Source: JANPCX01 sp031431125
GTDB taxonomy: Bacteria > Pseudomonadota > Gammaproteobacteria > Burkholderiales > Burkholderiaceae_C
DNA length: 64,000 nucleotides
Reading direction: 5' to 3'
Assembly (NCBI GenBank): GCA_031431125.1
Contig: JANPCX010000073.1
Location: forward strand, 1 to 64,000
Shown here: positions 17,664 through 26,047 of the stretch, one piece after another
How positions within the stretch are numbered: position 1 is the stretch's first letter
Layout: every line of letters starts with the position of its first letter
The notes under the pieces: model-generated
The model's database searches: none
The model's input: the letters and a program-made list of their open reading frames with translations, nothing else
Told to the model about the DNA's origin: nothing
Translations under genes and position numbers: made by a program

Positions 17664-18143
17664 ATGATCGAAGATGTCGTCAAGGAGTTGGGCCATCTCA
17701 GCCTCGGCACGCGCTTGAAGCGCATAGGCGAGACACTGCAAGCCCAGACACAGTCCTTGCTTGCGGTGCACGGCTTCGAGCAGCCGGCGGCCCACTTCCC
17801 GCTTCTCGCGGCACTGGATCGGTTGGGGCCGTTGAGCGTGGGCGATCTGAGTCAGGCGGTGGGCGTGAGCCAACCTGTCGTCACGCGCTCGCTGCGCGGA
17901 CTGACGGACGATGGCCTTGTGCAGTCGCAAACGAACCCGGAGGATAGGCGAGTGCGCCGTGTGGGTCTGAGCCGCAAGGGGCGAGGCTTGGTGCAGCGCG
18001 CGCAGCGCCAGGCCTGGCCTGCCATCGAGGCCGCTGTCGTTCAGGCTTGTGCGGGCCAGAAAGGTGACCTGCTCTCCCAGCTCGCCGCGTTGGAGGAAGC
18101 GCTGGAGAACAAGCCGCTGCTGCTGCGGGCACAGGAGATCTGA
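17664..18143 (+). CDS. MarR-family transcriptional regulator
   Basis: A 159-residue winged-helix dimeric regulator. The recognition region reads LSQAVGVSQPVVTRSLRGLTDDGLV, followed by the wing QTNPEDRRVRRVGLSRKG. Start at 17664 follows GGTAAGGA with 5-6 bases spacing and lies just after the palindromic promoter. It is 2 bases upstream of a GNAT gene with an AGGAG, so the two are co-transcribed. A MarR-acetyltransferase pair usually means a self-contained resistance or detoxification unit; the inducer is unknown. Confidence 0.9.
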   Translation: MIEDVVKELGHLSLGTRLKRIGETLQAQTQSLLAVHGFEQPAAHFPLLAALDRLGPLSVGDLSQAVGVSQPVVTRSLRGLTDDGLVQSQTNPEDRRVRRVGLSRKGRGLVQRAQRQAWPAIEAAVVQACAGQKGDLLSQLAALEEALENKPLLLRAQEI

Positions 18144-18145
18144 GC

Positions 18146-18820
18146 ATGCCCGATCTCGACCGCCCCGTTTGGGCCAGCCTGCAACATCAACCGCATTGGG
18201 GCCTGGGCGACGAACGCGCACGGCGCTTCCAACCCGACATCAACCGCTTCGCCGCGACGCCCAACGACAGCGCTGACAGCGCGATGGCACTGGCCGAACT
18301 GGTGCAGTCAGGCGACGACAGCGTCTATCTGGTTCAGGTACCGCCCATCGCCATAGCACCTGACTTGGAGGTGGTGAAGTCGACAACGGCTGTGCAGATG
18401 GTTGCGACACACCGCTTGCTGGAGGACGACAGCGCGCAGGTGCTCGGTGACGCCGATGCGGCTGACATGCTTGCCCTTGCCACGCTGACCGAGCCGGGCC
18501 CTTTCCTCGCACGGACACACACGATGGGTCGTTTCATCGGCTTGCGCATCGATGGCCGATTGGCTGCGATGGCGGGGGAGCGCCTGCGTTTTCCGGGCCA
18601 TGTCGAGGTCAGCGGCGTCTGCACCCACCCCGACTTCCGAGGTCGCGGACTGGCGCGCAAGCTGTCGGCCGCCGTGACGGCCGACATCCAGCGCCGCGGC
18701 GATCAGCCCTTCCTGCACGCCTGGGCGACCAACACTGCAGCGATTGCCCTCTACGAAAACCTGGGCTTCAAACTGCGCACGGAGATGAATGTGGCGGTAC
18801 TTCGGCGCAGGCCAGTCTGA
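18146..18820 (+). CDS. GNAT family N-acetyltransferase (FR47-like)
   Basis: This 224-residue acetyltransferase has the acetyl-CoA pyrophosphate loop in its C-terminal half (VSGVCTHPDFRGRGLARKLS, the R-G-x-G-x-A motif) and a final NTAAIALYENLGFKLRTEM segment typical of GNAT motif B. The first 100 residues are an N-terminal domain as in FR47-type proteins. It is co-transcribed with the MarR regulator. It probably acetylates a small toxic or antibiotic amine, or an amino acid. Direct sequence downstream is a graveyard of flank fragments. Confidence 0.9.
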   Translation: MPDLDRPVWASLQHQPHWGLGDERARRFQPDINRFAATPNDSADSAMALAELVQSGDDSVYLVQVPPIAIAPDLEVVKSTTAVQMVATHRLLEDDSAQVLGDADAADMLALATLTEPGPFLARTHTMGRFIGLRIDGRLAAMAGERLRFPGHVEVSGVCTHPDFRGRGLARKLSAAVTADIQRRGDQPFLHAWATNTAAIALYENLGFKLRTEMNVAVLRRRPV

Positions 18821-18830
18821 TCTCTGTGGT

Positions 18831-18992
18831 GATGAGCGCCACGCTCGGCATGAACCAAACCAAAGCGCCCGCCGTCTTCATGGGCGACCCGGATTGATTC
18901 AAAAGTAAACCGTCCAAGCCAACAGTCCATCAGTGCGCCTCTATTCGCTGCCGGTTGGTGCTTTTTGAATGTGGGTCGGGTGTTTGAGGTGC
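18831..18992. pseudogene. Second set of broken GDT1 and beta-barrel fragments
   Basis: 18831-18893 (plus) resembles an internal piece of the GDT1 gene; its frame reads VVMSATLGMNQTKAPAVFMGD against VVLGTTLGMMLANVPAVFMGD in the intact copy, about 75 percent base identity. 18895-18956 (minus) matches the beta-barrel 3' end, including ACCGTCCA and ATTCGCTGCCGG. 18958-18992 resembles the last bases of GDT1 again (TTGAATGTGGG). The rest of the stretch 18993-19146 shows nothing recognisable. The order repeats the junction at 17229-17445. Confidence 0.65.
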
Positions 18993-19146
18993 GTTAAATG
19001 CGACCGCATTCGGCCAATAGCTGCCGGTGGCGAAGGGCGGCTTTCAGGCGGCCAATCGGCCTCGTATCCACCTGAGAAGCATCACCCAGACGGCTGCAGC
19101 CGCTGTATTTCCATCAAGCTCCTGGCGCCGTGGTGCGCCCGCGACG

Positions 19147-21453
19147 CTACTTATGGAGTAGGCGGTCGAATCGAACGTAGAACTCGATTGGATCGGTCGC
19201 AACTGTGAAGCACTCGACAAGTGCCGGTGGGATGGGGATGAAGATCCTGTTCTTAGTGACAATGGTCGTTGTGATCAAAGGCGTGCCGCCGGCAGCTCCC
19301 GCCGATCTCACTCCGCGCAACTCGATGTCGTAGTACAGATTCTCAGCGGAATGCGACAGGCCGAATAGAAACACGATTCGTCTACCCGCCCATGCGACTT
19401 GCGTTGAGTGCGGGAAGGTAAAGAACTCTTTCTCAAGCTGGAACAATCTGTCAGAGAGCGCAAGGAACACGCGATAATTGTTAAGCTGCGGAATCTCTCT
19501 GTCGGTCGTTAACAGCCGTTCCCTGAGTTCGGTATCAGTTCGAAGGATGGGAGAACCAGGCTCGGGCGCCGAAATGACGCGAACAGCCTGAGGTTCGACT
19601 GCGGCATTGACAACGTCATTCAGGACGTTCTCGACAGTACCGACCGCGTCACTGCTCACCCGCTGAGTGTGCCCGGCGTTAACGCGTGTTGCGGCGTTAA
19701 GCACCTCAGTGAACTGAACATGACCCGCGAGATATTCAGCCAGCAGTGGCTCAAGTTCTCCTTTGTCATCGACTTCCAGTCGATAGAGTTCACGCCTCCT
19801 TGCGAGCGTCTTCTGCAAGGCATCGAGTCCGGCTCTTTGGGACGATGGGACGAATGCTTTGATGCGGTCGTAAATGTGCACGCGCACAAAATCCCTCGTC
19901 ATGCCGTCCGCCACCTCCGGCGTGGATGCAATGACCTGGATGACGGCCTGAACCGCGCTCCAAGTCCTTGATATCTTGAGTGTCAATTTCTCAGCTGTCA
20001 TGTCCGTCAGCATCGGCACACCGTGACTTAGCTTGACCCATTGAATATCGATGTCGTCAATCAGATAGTCGACCCTCAGAACCCTCGCGATTGCCAGCAT
20101 GAGCGTCACTTCGTCGAACGACAAGTCTCTTGGGTAGTAAGTCTCCACAATACTTACTACGTTCGGTACCTCTGGCAATCGAAGAACGTCTCTTAGGTAA
20201 CGCTGCTGGACATCGCGCCGAGGATTCGTCTGACTCACGCGGATCAAGGGGGAGTCCTCGCTGGCGAAGGTATTGATTTGATCCGCATCAGTCCCCGTGT
20301 ACCAGTGGAGCTCTACTCCTGGGTGATTATCTCGAAGCTTTCCCAGCTCCATCCGCTGATCCCCTGGGCTCAGCTGAATGCTCACACGACCAGCCCAATC
20401 GATCCGTCCGATCTGAAGGAGGTGTTGCTGAAACGCTTGGAGAGCGTCGGCTAAGTCAGTGTCTTTGAGTGCCTCCGTGATAGCAAACTCGATTGGCGAG
20501 ATCAATTGAGTTGCTTCTTGAATTGATTCTCGAGTAAGAGCCTCACGACCCGCGGTAGGCAGAAGGAAGGGCAGATCAGCAAAGCCGCCCAGCTGATAGT
20601 GACTCGGAAGCGGAATTGGCGCAAGACCGAATCTCGATCGGAGCCCCATTACTTGACCGCCCCCATGCCTCAGCCACACTCCACCGGGACTCGCCTTACC
20701 GTCAATTACCAGCTTGTCGATAATGACCGCCACTTGATTTCCATCTGCCAGAACGCACGCCTCGAAAGCAAACCGGCCTGAATTCAGTTGCTTTGTGTCG
20801 AGGACTCGCCAGCTCGTTCCGATGCCAGCTGCGGATCTGAGATCTTGTTGGCTAAGCAGCTCCCCGTTGAGCCATACGGGAACCGTAAGGAATCGAACAA
20901 ACGGCGCCAGGTAGTTGCGCAGTGCCTGGACGTTGATAGGCGCCGTTGGGCTGATTTGCGCCGTGAGCTTCGTTCCAACTTCTATGGATGAATCAAGATT
21001 CTCTAGCGAGATGCAGTCCTGACCAATGGATAGCTGACTCTTGAGCGCGAAGGTACGGATGCCTGTGGCCTGATCGATGGAACGCGTGTCGATCTGCAAA
21101 CGATCACAGACACCGAAATTAGCCATCGCGCCAATCCCAAATGTTCCAATCACACCTGCTGCGCGGGCGGCATCATTGTTCTTGCCAGAAGACCCAGCAC
21201 GCCAGAAGTTCTCTCGAAGCACTTCTTCGGTCATTCCGATGCCTTGATCCGAGATCGCGATTTGGTCCGGCTGTGCCATGATCACGATCTGATACTCGGA
21301 CGGAGACTTCTGTTCTAAGTTGGCACGCATAAGAACAGCGTCGTATGCGTTTTGCACGTTTTCCCGAGCCATCGCATACGGAGAATCGTAAATCTGCTTG
21401 GAAAGAATCTCCAAAACGCGGGACGTATCTACTTGGAATGCAATTTGTGTCAT
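19147..21453 (-). CDS. Hsp90-like (GHKL) ATPase of an accessory two-gene system
   Basis: A 768-residue protein. Residues 1-200 form an HtpG-like ATP-binding domain: N-box ENVQNAYDA (31-39), SDQGIGM (68-74), LRENFWRAGSSGK lid start (79-91) and the glycine-rich GVIGTFGIGAM (100-110). The remaining 550 residues do not look like the HtpG middle and C-terminal domains and include a beta-rich C-terminus. The protein is longer than HtpG (about 624 residues), so it is not the housekeeping chaperone. Its ATG directly abuts the TAA of the phosphoesterase gene, indicating strict coupling. Base composition is lower in GC by eye than its neighbours. Function unknown; defence is a hypothesis. Confidence 0.85.
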   Translation of the reverse strand: MTQIAFQVDTSRVLEILSKQIYDSPYAMARENVQNAYDAVLMRANLEQKSPSEYQIVIMAQPDQIAISDQGIGMTEEVLRENFWRAGSSGKNNDAARAAGVIGTFGIGAMANFGVCDRLQIDTRSIDQATGIRTFALKSQLSIGQDCISLENLDSSIEVGTKLTAQISPTAPINVQALRNYLAPFVRFLTVPVWLNGELLSQQDLRSAAGIGTSWRVLDTKQLNSGRFAFEACVLADGNQVAVIIDKLVIDGKASPGGVWLRHGGGQVMGLRSRFGLAPIPLPSHYQLGGFADLPFLLPTAGREALTRESIQEATQLISPIEFAITEALKDTDLADALQAFQQHLLQIGRIDWAGRVSIQLSPGDQRMELGKLRDNHPGVELHWYTGTDADQINTFASEDSPLIRVSQTNPRRDVQQRYLRDVLRLPEVPNVVSIVETYYPRDLSFDEVTLMLAIARVLRVDYLIDDIDIQWVKLSHGVPMLTDMTAEKLTLKISRTWSAVQAVIQVIASTPEVADGMTRDFVRVHIYDRIKAFVPSSQRAGLDALQKTLARRRELYRLEVDDKGELEPLLAEYLAGHVQFTEVLNAATRVNAGHTQRVSSDAVGTVENVLNDVVNAAVEPQAVRVISAPEPGSPILRTDTELRERLLTTDREIPQLNNYRVFLALSDRLFQLEKEFFTFPHSTQVAWAGRRIVFLFGLSHSAENLYYDIELRGVRSAGAAGGTPLITTTIVTKNRIFIPIPPALVECFTVATDPIEFYVRFDRLLHK

Positions 21454-22980
21454 TTAGCGAACTCCTCCCAAGCGTGCGCGAGCCTGTTCTGCACTTTGCC
21501 GAACAGCAGCATCCTGATTCAATGTGACGGTTTCAGATCCGATCAGCGCACGCAGTTCTGATCGATGGCCAAGCTGATAGTGTGCCTCCATCAATGCAAT
21601 GAGTTCAGCGTTTGACTGCACGGGGCTGCAAAGCCATTCGATCTCTTCCCAGTTGTCGAGTTCGAGGAACGCCTCTACGGCAACCCTACGAGCGAGGGGG
21701 CTCGATAGATGCGGCCGAACGAGCTCAATCGCTGGCTGTGCCTTGCCGCTTCTTAACAGCCTGGCAGCTTCGCTCGTTGCTTCAAGCGCGAGGTTTTCGT
21801 TGGCGACAACCTGCGTCGCGCGAACGGGCTCGTCGCCATCGCTTTGGACAGGAGCCACTTCCTCGAGTGGTGAGCGCCTCGCATTTGGAGGAATCGTCAA
21901 CCCGAACGACAGCGACGAACCGCCAAATTCCGGCACGTTTGCCGCTCCCCAAACAGGGAGGCTGAAATTAGAGTTTTTCATGTCCCGAACGTGCAGCGAG
22001 CATTTGCCGGTTGTCGTATCTATACATGCTAGGTTATAGGCGCGCATGCGGCCCGATGGGAGGGTGCGCGGCCCGCCGCACAGTGTTCCGGCGCTGATCA
22101 CCGCAAGTGCCTTCTTTTTGTCGGCGGTGAAGCGATGCTCAATGAACTGCGGCCGGTGCTGATGGCCGTGAAATCCTAGTACGAAGCCTCCGTCCATCAG
22201 GCTCTGCAGAAATTCTGCTTCTACATAGTCCGAATCTTTAGGGCCTCCAGCCAGGTTGTGATGCCACACGGCGAGCGGCATTCGCCCAAGTCGAACCAGG
22301 TCTGCGACACCGCGCGTCGCGCCGGCAATGCAATCAGGGTGGATCCGGCCGGATCGATTGAAGAGGTCGTTGTCACAACAGCTAGACAGTCCCGCTACAA
22401 CGACACCCAAATCGGGGAAGTCATGCAACGCGAGTTGTTGCGACGGCTCAAGCGAAAACCTGCGGCGATTCTCGTAGAACGTGTCGTAAAACGTCGCGAA
22501 GGGTTTCAATCGCTCCGCGTATTGGCCCCGATCCACGATCCTGCGGAGTGCAAATTCAGACCAGACCCACCTCCAAAGAGATTCGTCTTCTCCAAGCTGC
22601 TTTGCAATCAGTGCGCGCAGGTCTCCGTTTGCAGGAATGTCTTCCGGTACAGTGCTTCTAAGGACATGAGGGTGGCTAACGTCGTGGTTACCCGGCACTA
22701 GAACGATGCGCTCGCGGTTGCCCGAGAAAAATAGATCTGCGAGGCGAACTAGAAAGTTATGAGCCTCGTCATATTGAGCCTTCAACACGGCATCGCTACT
22801 TGGTTCGTCTTTTGTCACACCGTAGACGATGTCGCCGCTGACGATCGCAATGTCTGGCTGGCGGAGACCTTCGGCAATATAGCGTTCGCGGTCAAGGCGA
22901 AGGGACTCGAGAAGCGAATTGGTGGTGAGCCCACTGCCGGAGTCACGATGGAGATCGGAGATATGCAGAAAAGTGACCAT
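21454..22980 (-). CDS. Calcineurin-like metallophosphoesterase with helical C-terminal repeats
   Basis: A 508-residue protein. All five metallophosphoesterase motifs are present: D-x-H in HISDLHRD (9-11), VSGDIV (Asp50), VPGNHD (97-100), VWHHN (240-241) and GFHGHQH (272-275), so it should be an active phosphatase, nuclease or phosphodiesterase. Residues about 390-508 are Ala/Leu-rich helices resembling TPR-type repeats, a likely partner-binding part. Start at 22980 is preferred, as it begins directly at the first beta-strand. Its stop abuts the Hsp90-like ATPase start. Together they form a two-gene unit inside the accessory region. Confidence 0.88.
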   Translation of the reverse strand: MVTFLHISDLHRDSGSGLTTNSLLESLRLDRERYIAEGLRQPDIAIVSGDIVYGVTKDEPSSDAVLKAQYDEAHNFLVRLADLFFSGNRERIVLVPGNHDVSHPHVLRSTVPEDIPANGDLRALIAKQLGEDESLWRWVWSEFALRRIVDRGQYAERLKPFATFYDTFYENRRRFSLEPSQQLALHDFPDLGVVVAGLSSCCDNDLFNRSGRIHPDCIAGATRGVADLVRLGRMPLAVWHHNLAGGPKDSDYVEAEFLQSLMDGGFVLGFHGHQHRPQFIEHRFTADKKKALAVISAGTLCGGPRTLPSGRMRAYNLACIDTTTGKCSLHVRDMKNSNFSLPVWGAANVPEFGGSSLSFGLTIPPNARRSPLEEVAPVQSDGDEPVRATQVVANENLALEATSEAARLLRSGKAQPAIELVRPHLSSPLARRVAVEAFLELDNWEEIEWLCSPVQSNAELIALMEAHYQLGHRSELRALIGSETVTLNQDAAVRQSAEQARARLGGVR

Positions 22981-23496
22981 GCCTAGCCTGCCGCCCAAAT
23001 GAATTGCCCATGTGGGCCGCAGTAGAGTAGCAGATCCTGTGCGTCAGTTCGGCGTGGAGTCGGGGCGAATACGGTGACTCTTGGTCCGCGCCCGCGGATC
23101 AAAACGACCTGTCGTTGATGTGCGCTCGAGATGAGCAAAGATCCGACATTTGTGTGTCGGGAACCGTGCATTTCCGCCAATGGCATTCAGGGCGGTTTCG
23201 GAGGATCGCTTGACGCTACTTGGCTTGAGCTCACCGAGATTCTCGCAGGCGCGAAGCCGATGGCTCATGTCTTGTGGCAACGATCTCTTCACGTATCCAA
23301 CATCTGCCGGCAAGTTGCCACTCCCGTCCGTCTGCTTCTGGCTGTCTCCGCGGGTCGCGAGTGCGCCGCGGTCGGACGCTATGCAGCGGCGGCCCCATCG
23401 AACCTGCACTCGCTTAGTGACCGGTTTCGGCCAAGATGACTTGACCGTTGAACGCCCGCTCCGGGTCGCAAGCGGTCCTTCAACGCCCCCTTACCC
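22981..23496. other. Stretch without a recognisable gene
   Basis: About 500 bases between the phosphoesterase start and the next minus-strand gene. Open frames on both strands (for example 23131-23439 plus and 23044-23409 minus) have no recognisable domain or ribosome site. The proximal part must hold the promoter of the phosphoesterase/Hsp90-like operon, but I could not pick a convincing -35/-10 pair. A GACCGGTTTCGGCC motif near 23420 may be the edge of older accessory DNA. Confidence 0.5.
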
Positions 23497-23961
23497 CTAC
23501 CCCTCAAACACCCGCGTAAACCGCACACCATTGAAGGTATGGGTGCAGCATTTGCAATGAGGAGCCAAGCTGGACGGACCCATGTCGGGGTTGACGAGCC
23601 GGAGCAGACCGTCGTCGTCCACATACAAACCGCTGTAGTAGCTGGACTCGCCCATGCGAACAAAGTCCTGTCGTTCGGCCTCGTTGAGAGCAACCATCGA
23701 GTGGATGGGCGCAGGACTGTCGAGCCGGGCGGCAGCTTCAGAGTAGACCTCGTTCCAGGGCTGGCCTACTTTGGACAGCAGAAACCTGAACAGCGGTGTG
23801 TAATCCAAGCCGCGCTGCACCTTGCCGTGCATGGGCAGCCGCTGCGCCTCGGTGGCTTCCTGTTGTTTGCTGTTCCTGACGTGCCTGTAGTCACCGCCAT
23901 GTCGATGGTGGACACCGCGTGCTTTGGTGTTGACTTTGCGGAACAGCGGTGTTTTGTTCAT
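23497..23961 (-). CDS. Small protein of unknown function with C-terminal cysteines
   Basis: This 154-residue protein is basic and His-rich at the N-terminus (KARGVHHRHGGDYRHVRN), has a central RGLDYTPLFRFLLSKVGQPWNEVYSEA helix-forming part, and ends with a Cys-rich HCKCCTHTF that could bind metal. I recall similar unnamed proteins from betaproteobacteria but cannot name a family. Composition is typical of the host, unlike the Hsp90-like operon. It lies 60 bases from the end of the beta-barrel gene, at the right border of the accessory region. Confidence 0.65.
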   Translation of the reverse strand: MNKTPLFRKVNTKARGVHHRHGGDYRHVRNSKQQEATEAQRLPMHGKVQRGLDYTPLFRFLLSKVGQPWNEVYSEAAARLDSPAPIHSMVALNEAERQDFVRMGESSYYSGLYVDDDGLLRLVNPDMGPSSLAPHCKCCTHTFNGVRFTRVFEG

Positions 23962-24020
23962 GGTGGAAGTTTGAACGAGCGGCCCTCCCCATGCAATGGC
24001 CTACGTGCAGCCGCGCCACT

Positions 24021-25238
24021 TCAAAAATACACCGTCCACGTTGCCTGCCCATAAGCGCGCGTCGGCACGCGTCCGTATTCGCTGCCGGGTGATCCCTCGT
24101 ACTGACCCCAGATCAACGCCAGGCTGTGGTGGTCGTTGAGGTGCCAGCGGGCGTCCAGTTGCCACAGGCGGCTGTGGTCGCTGGAATTGATTCGGGCGAA
24201 GGCGGCGAGGTTGATGTTGCGCAGGCCGAAGGCGTTGTCCCAGGCGATGCGGGTGAACCAGGCGTCGCTGCTGCCGATGGTGCTGCTTTGGTGGCGCTCC
24301 ACGGTGGCGATCCATCCCCATGGGGTGGTCCAGCTGGCACCCACGGCCAGTTCTTGGTCATGGTGCGACGCCGCTGTGGTGGTGTTGGGTCCAGTACTGT
24401 TTCGGGCTGCACCGCCACCCGCGCGCCCACCGGCCCATTCAGCGTGAACGATCCACGCATCGCCGACCGCGCCGGTCAGGTTCAGCGCGCCGCGCACAGG
24501 TTCTCCCGCGCGGTCATAGAGCAAGCCTTCGGCTGTCCATGTCTCACCGGTCTTCGGTGCAAAACGCAGCAGCGCGGCGTCTTCGGCGTTGGTGCGCTCC
24601 CAGGCGGGCTCGCGTGGGTTGGCCTGTGCTGCGGTGGATGGTCTGGACGACAGCTTCGGGATAAAGGCCAGTTGCAAGGAACCGAAGTGGCCCAACCATT
24701 GCTGGCGCAACATCACGGTGCCGAGGCGGTTTTCGCGCAGGGCTTGTGGGTTTTGGGTGCCGAGGTCGAGCACGGCACCGCGCTTCAAAAAGTCGCTCGG
24801 GTTGAAACCACTGGCCACGCCGTTGCGCCATTGCACACGGCCAATGTCCAGGTAGTTGTCTGCACCATCGGTACCGCCCCAGCGCCAACTGGCATAGGCT
24901 TCGCGCAGGGCATGGCGGGTGACGGAGCCGGTGTCGGCATGCACTTGCTCCAGGCGGTTGGACAGGCCCAGTTTCAAGTGGGGGCGCAGGGTCCATTCGC
25001 GCCGAAAGTCCAGCACGCCGCGCTGTTGCTGACGGGCCAGGCCTGCTGGTTTGAAGCGCAGATCCGCCGTTTGAGCCTGAACCTCCAGGCGCAGTCCGCT
25101 GCTGGCATGGGTGGGATCGGGGGTGTCATCGGTGGGCGTCAAGGCCAAAGGATCGATGGCCTGGGCCTGCGCGCCAGATGCCAGGGCACAGCACAGGGCC
25201 AGGCCACACAACAACAAGTGATGCATGCCCATGGTCAT
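24021..25238 (-). CDS. Outer-membrane beta-barrel protein of a Lol-like export operon
   Basis: A 405-residue protein with a cleavable signal (HHLLLCGLALCCALASGAQA) and alternating amphipathic strands up to a terminal aromatic (QATWTVYF), the usual outer-membrane barrel end. It is the last gene of an operon with a LolA-like protein, an FtsX-like permease, a LolD-like ATPase and DUF2141. Its ATG overlaps the preceding TGA (ATGA). It may be the outer-membrane receiver or channel for the exported substrate. The 3' end of this gene has been copied at 17229 and 18895. Confidence 0.8.
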   Translation of the reverse strand: MTMGMHHLLLCGLALCCALASGAQAQAIDPLALTPTDDTPDPTHASSGLRLEVQAQTADLRFKPAGLARQQQRGVLDFRREWTLRPHLKLGLSNRLEQVHADTGSVTRHALREAYASWRWGGTDGADNYLDIGRVQWRNGVASGFNPSDFLKRGAVLDLGTQNPQALRENRLGTVMLRQQWLGHFGSLQLAFIPKLSSRPSTAAQANPREPAWERTNAEDAALLRFAPKTGETWTAEGLLYDRAGEPVRGALNLTGAVGDAWIVHAEWAGGRAGGGAARNSTGPNTTTAASHHDQELAVGASWTTPWGWIATVERHQSSTIGSSDAWFTRIAWDNAFGLRNINLAAFARINSSDHSRLWQLDARWHLNDHHSLALIWGQYEGSPGSEYGRVPTRAYGQATWTVYF

Positions 25239-26047
25239 TCACCGGTGAAACGCGCAAGGTAGTCGCGCTGCAACCAACTGTCGGGCACCTCGCGGGGGGT
25301 GAGCTGTGTGCTTTGCATCAATGTGACCCAGTCAGGGTCCAGGCCGTCGATGATCACCGTCTCGGTCGGGCGCTGCAGGCCCAGCACCAGCTGAAATTTT
25401 CGGAAGTAGGCGGTCTTGAGCAAACGCCCTTCGCTGGTGAAAAACCGCGCCATCACCGGCCGCTGGTTGCTGGGGTTGATCCAGTAGTCCACGCTCGGGT
25501 AAGGCACATGGGCTCCGGTGCTCTTGAGTCGCAAATGCACGCAAGAACAATCGCGGCCTTCGCCGTCTTTCACCACCGCTTCGCCCACCCACTGTGCACT
25601 GTAGTCGCGGGCCAGGTTGGTGCTCATGACATCGCCGTTGCTGGCCTGGCCGAGCAGGCGCTGCTGGGCGGAGATGCGCACGCTCGCCTTGGTGGCGGGG
25701 TCGTAAAACCACAGGTCGTTGCCACTGCGCAGCATCAGTTTGTTGGCGTCCCGCGCGGGGGCCATGAAACGCACCAGGTTGCTGTACTGACCGCCGGTGG
25801 AAGACGGCTTGGCATAGATCAACAGGCCAGAGCGGTTGGTCTGCGCGCCTTTGCGAAACTCGGTCAGGGTCAGTTGCACCGAAAAGCTGCCCGGTGGGTT
25901 GCGCACTGCGTCGCTGGCAACCAGCAGAGCCTGTGCGTCCGTATTGTTCTGCGCCAGGGCCCAGTGCGCTGGCCACAGGCCCAGCACCGCGGTCATCAAC
26001 AAACGCTGGCACATCCAGCGGACCAGGATTCTCTTGAAGTCAAGCAT
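25235..26047 (-). CDS. LolA-like outer-membrane lipoprotein-sorting protein
   Basis: A 270-residue protein with a signal segment (LLMTAVLGLWPAHWALA) followed by the LolA_like fold pattern: long antiparallel strands such as SNLVRFMAPARDANKLMLRSGNDLWFYDPATKASVRIS and a VDYWINPSNQRPVMARFF strand. Such periplasmic proteins carry lipoproteins or lipids between an ABC exporter and the outer membrane. The true start at 26047 overlaps the permease gene by 8 bases; the longer frame is a shadow of the permease. Confidence 0.86.
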   Translation of the reverse strand: MLDFKRILVRWMCQRLLMTAVLGLWPAHWALAQNNTDAQALLVASDAVRNPPGSFSVQLTLTEFRKGAQTNRSGLLIYAKPSSTGGQYSNLVRFMAPARDANKLMLRSGNDLWFYDPATKASVRISAQQRLLGQASNGDVMSTNLARDYSAQWVGEAVVKDGEGRDCSCVHLRLKSTGAHVPYPSVDYWINPSNQRPVMARFFTSEGRLLKTAYFRKFQLVLGLQRPTETVIIDGLDPDWVTLMQSTQLTPREVPDSWLQRDYLARFTGE

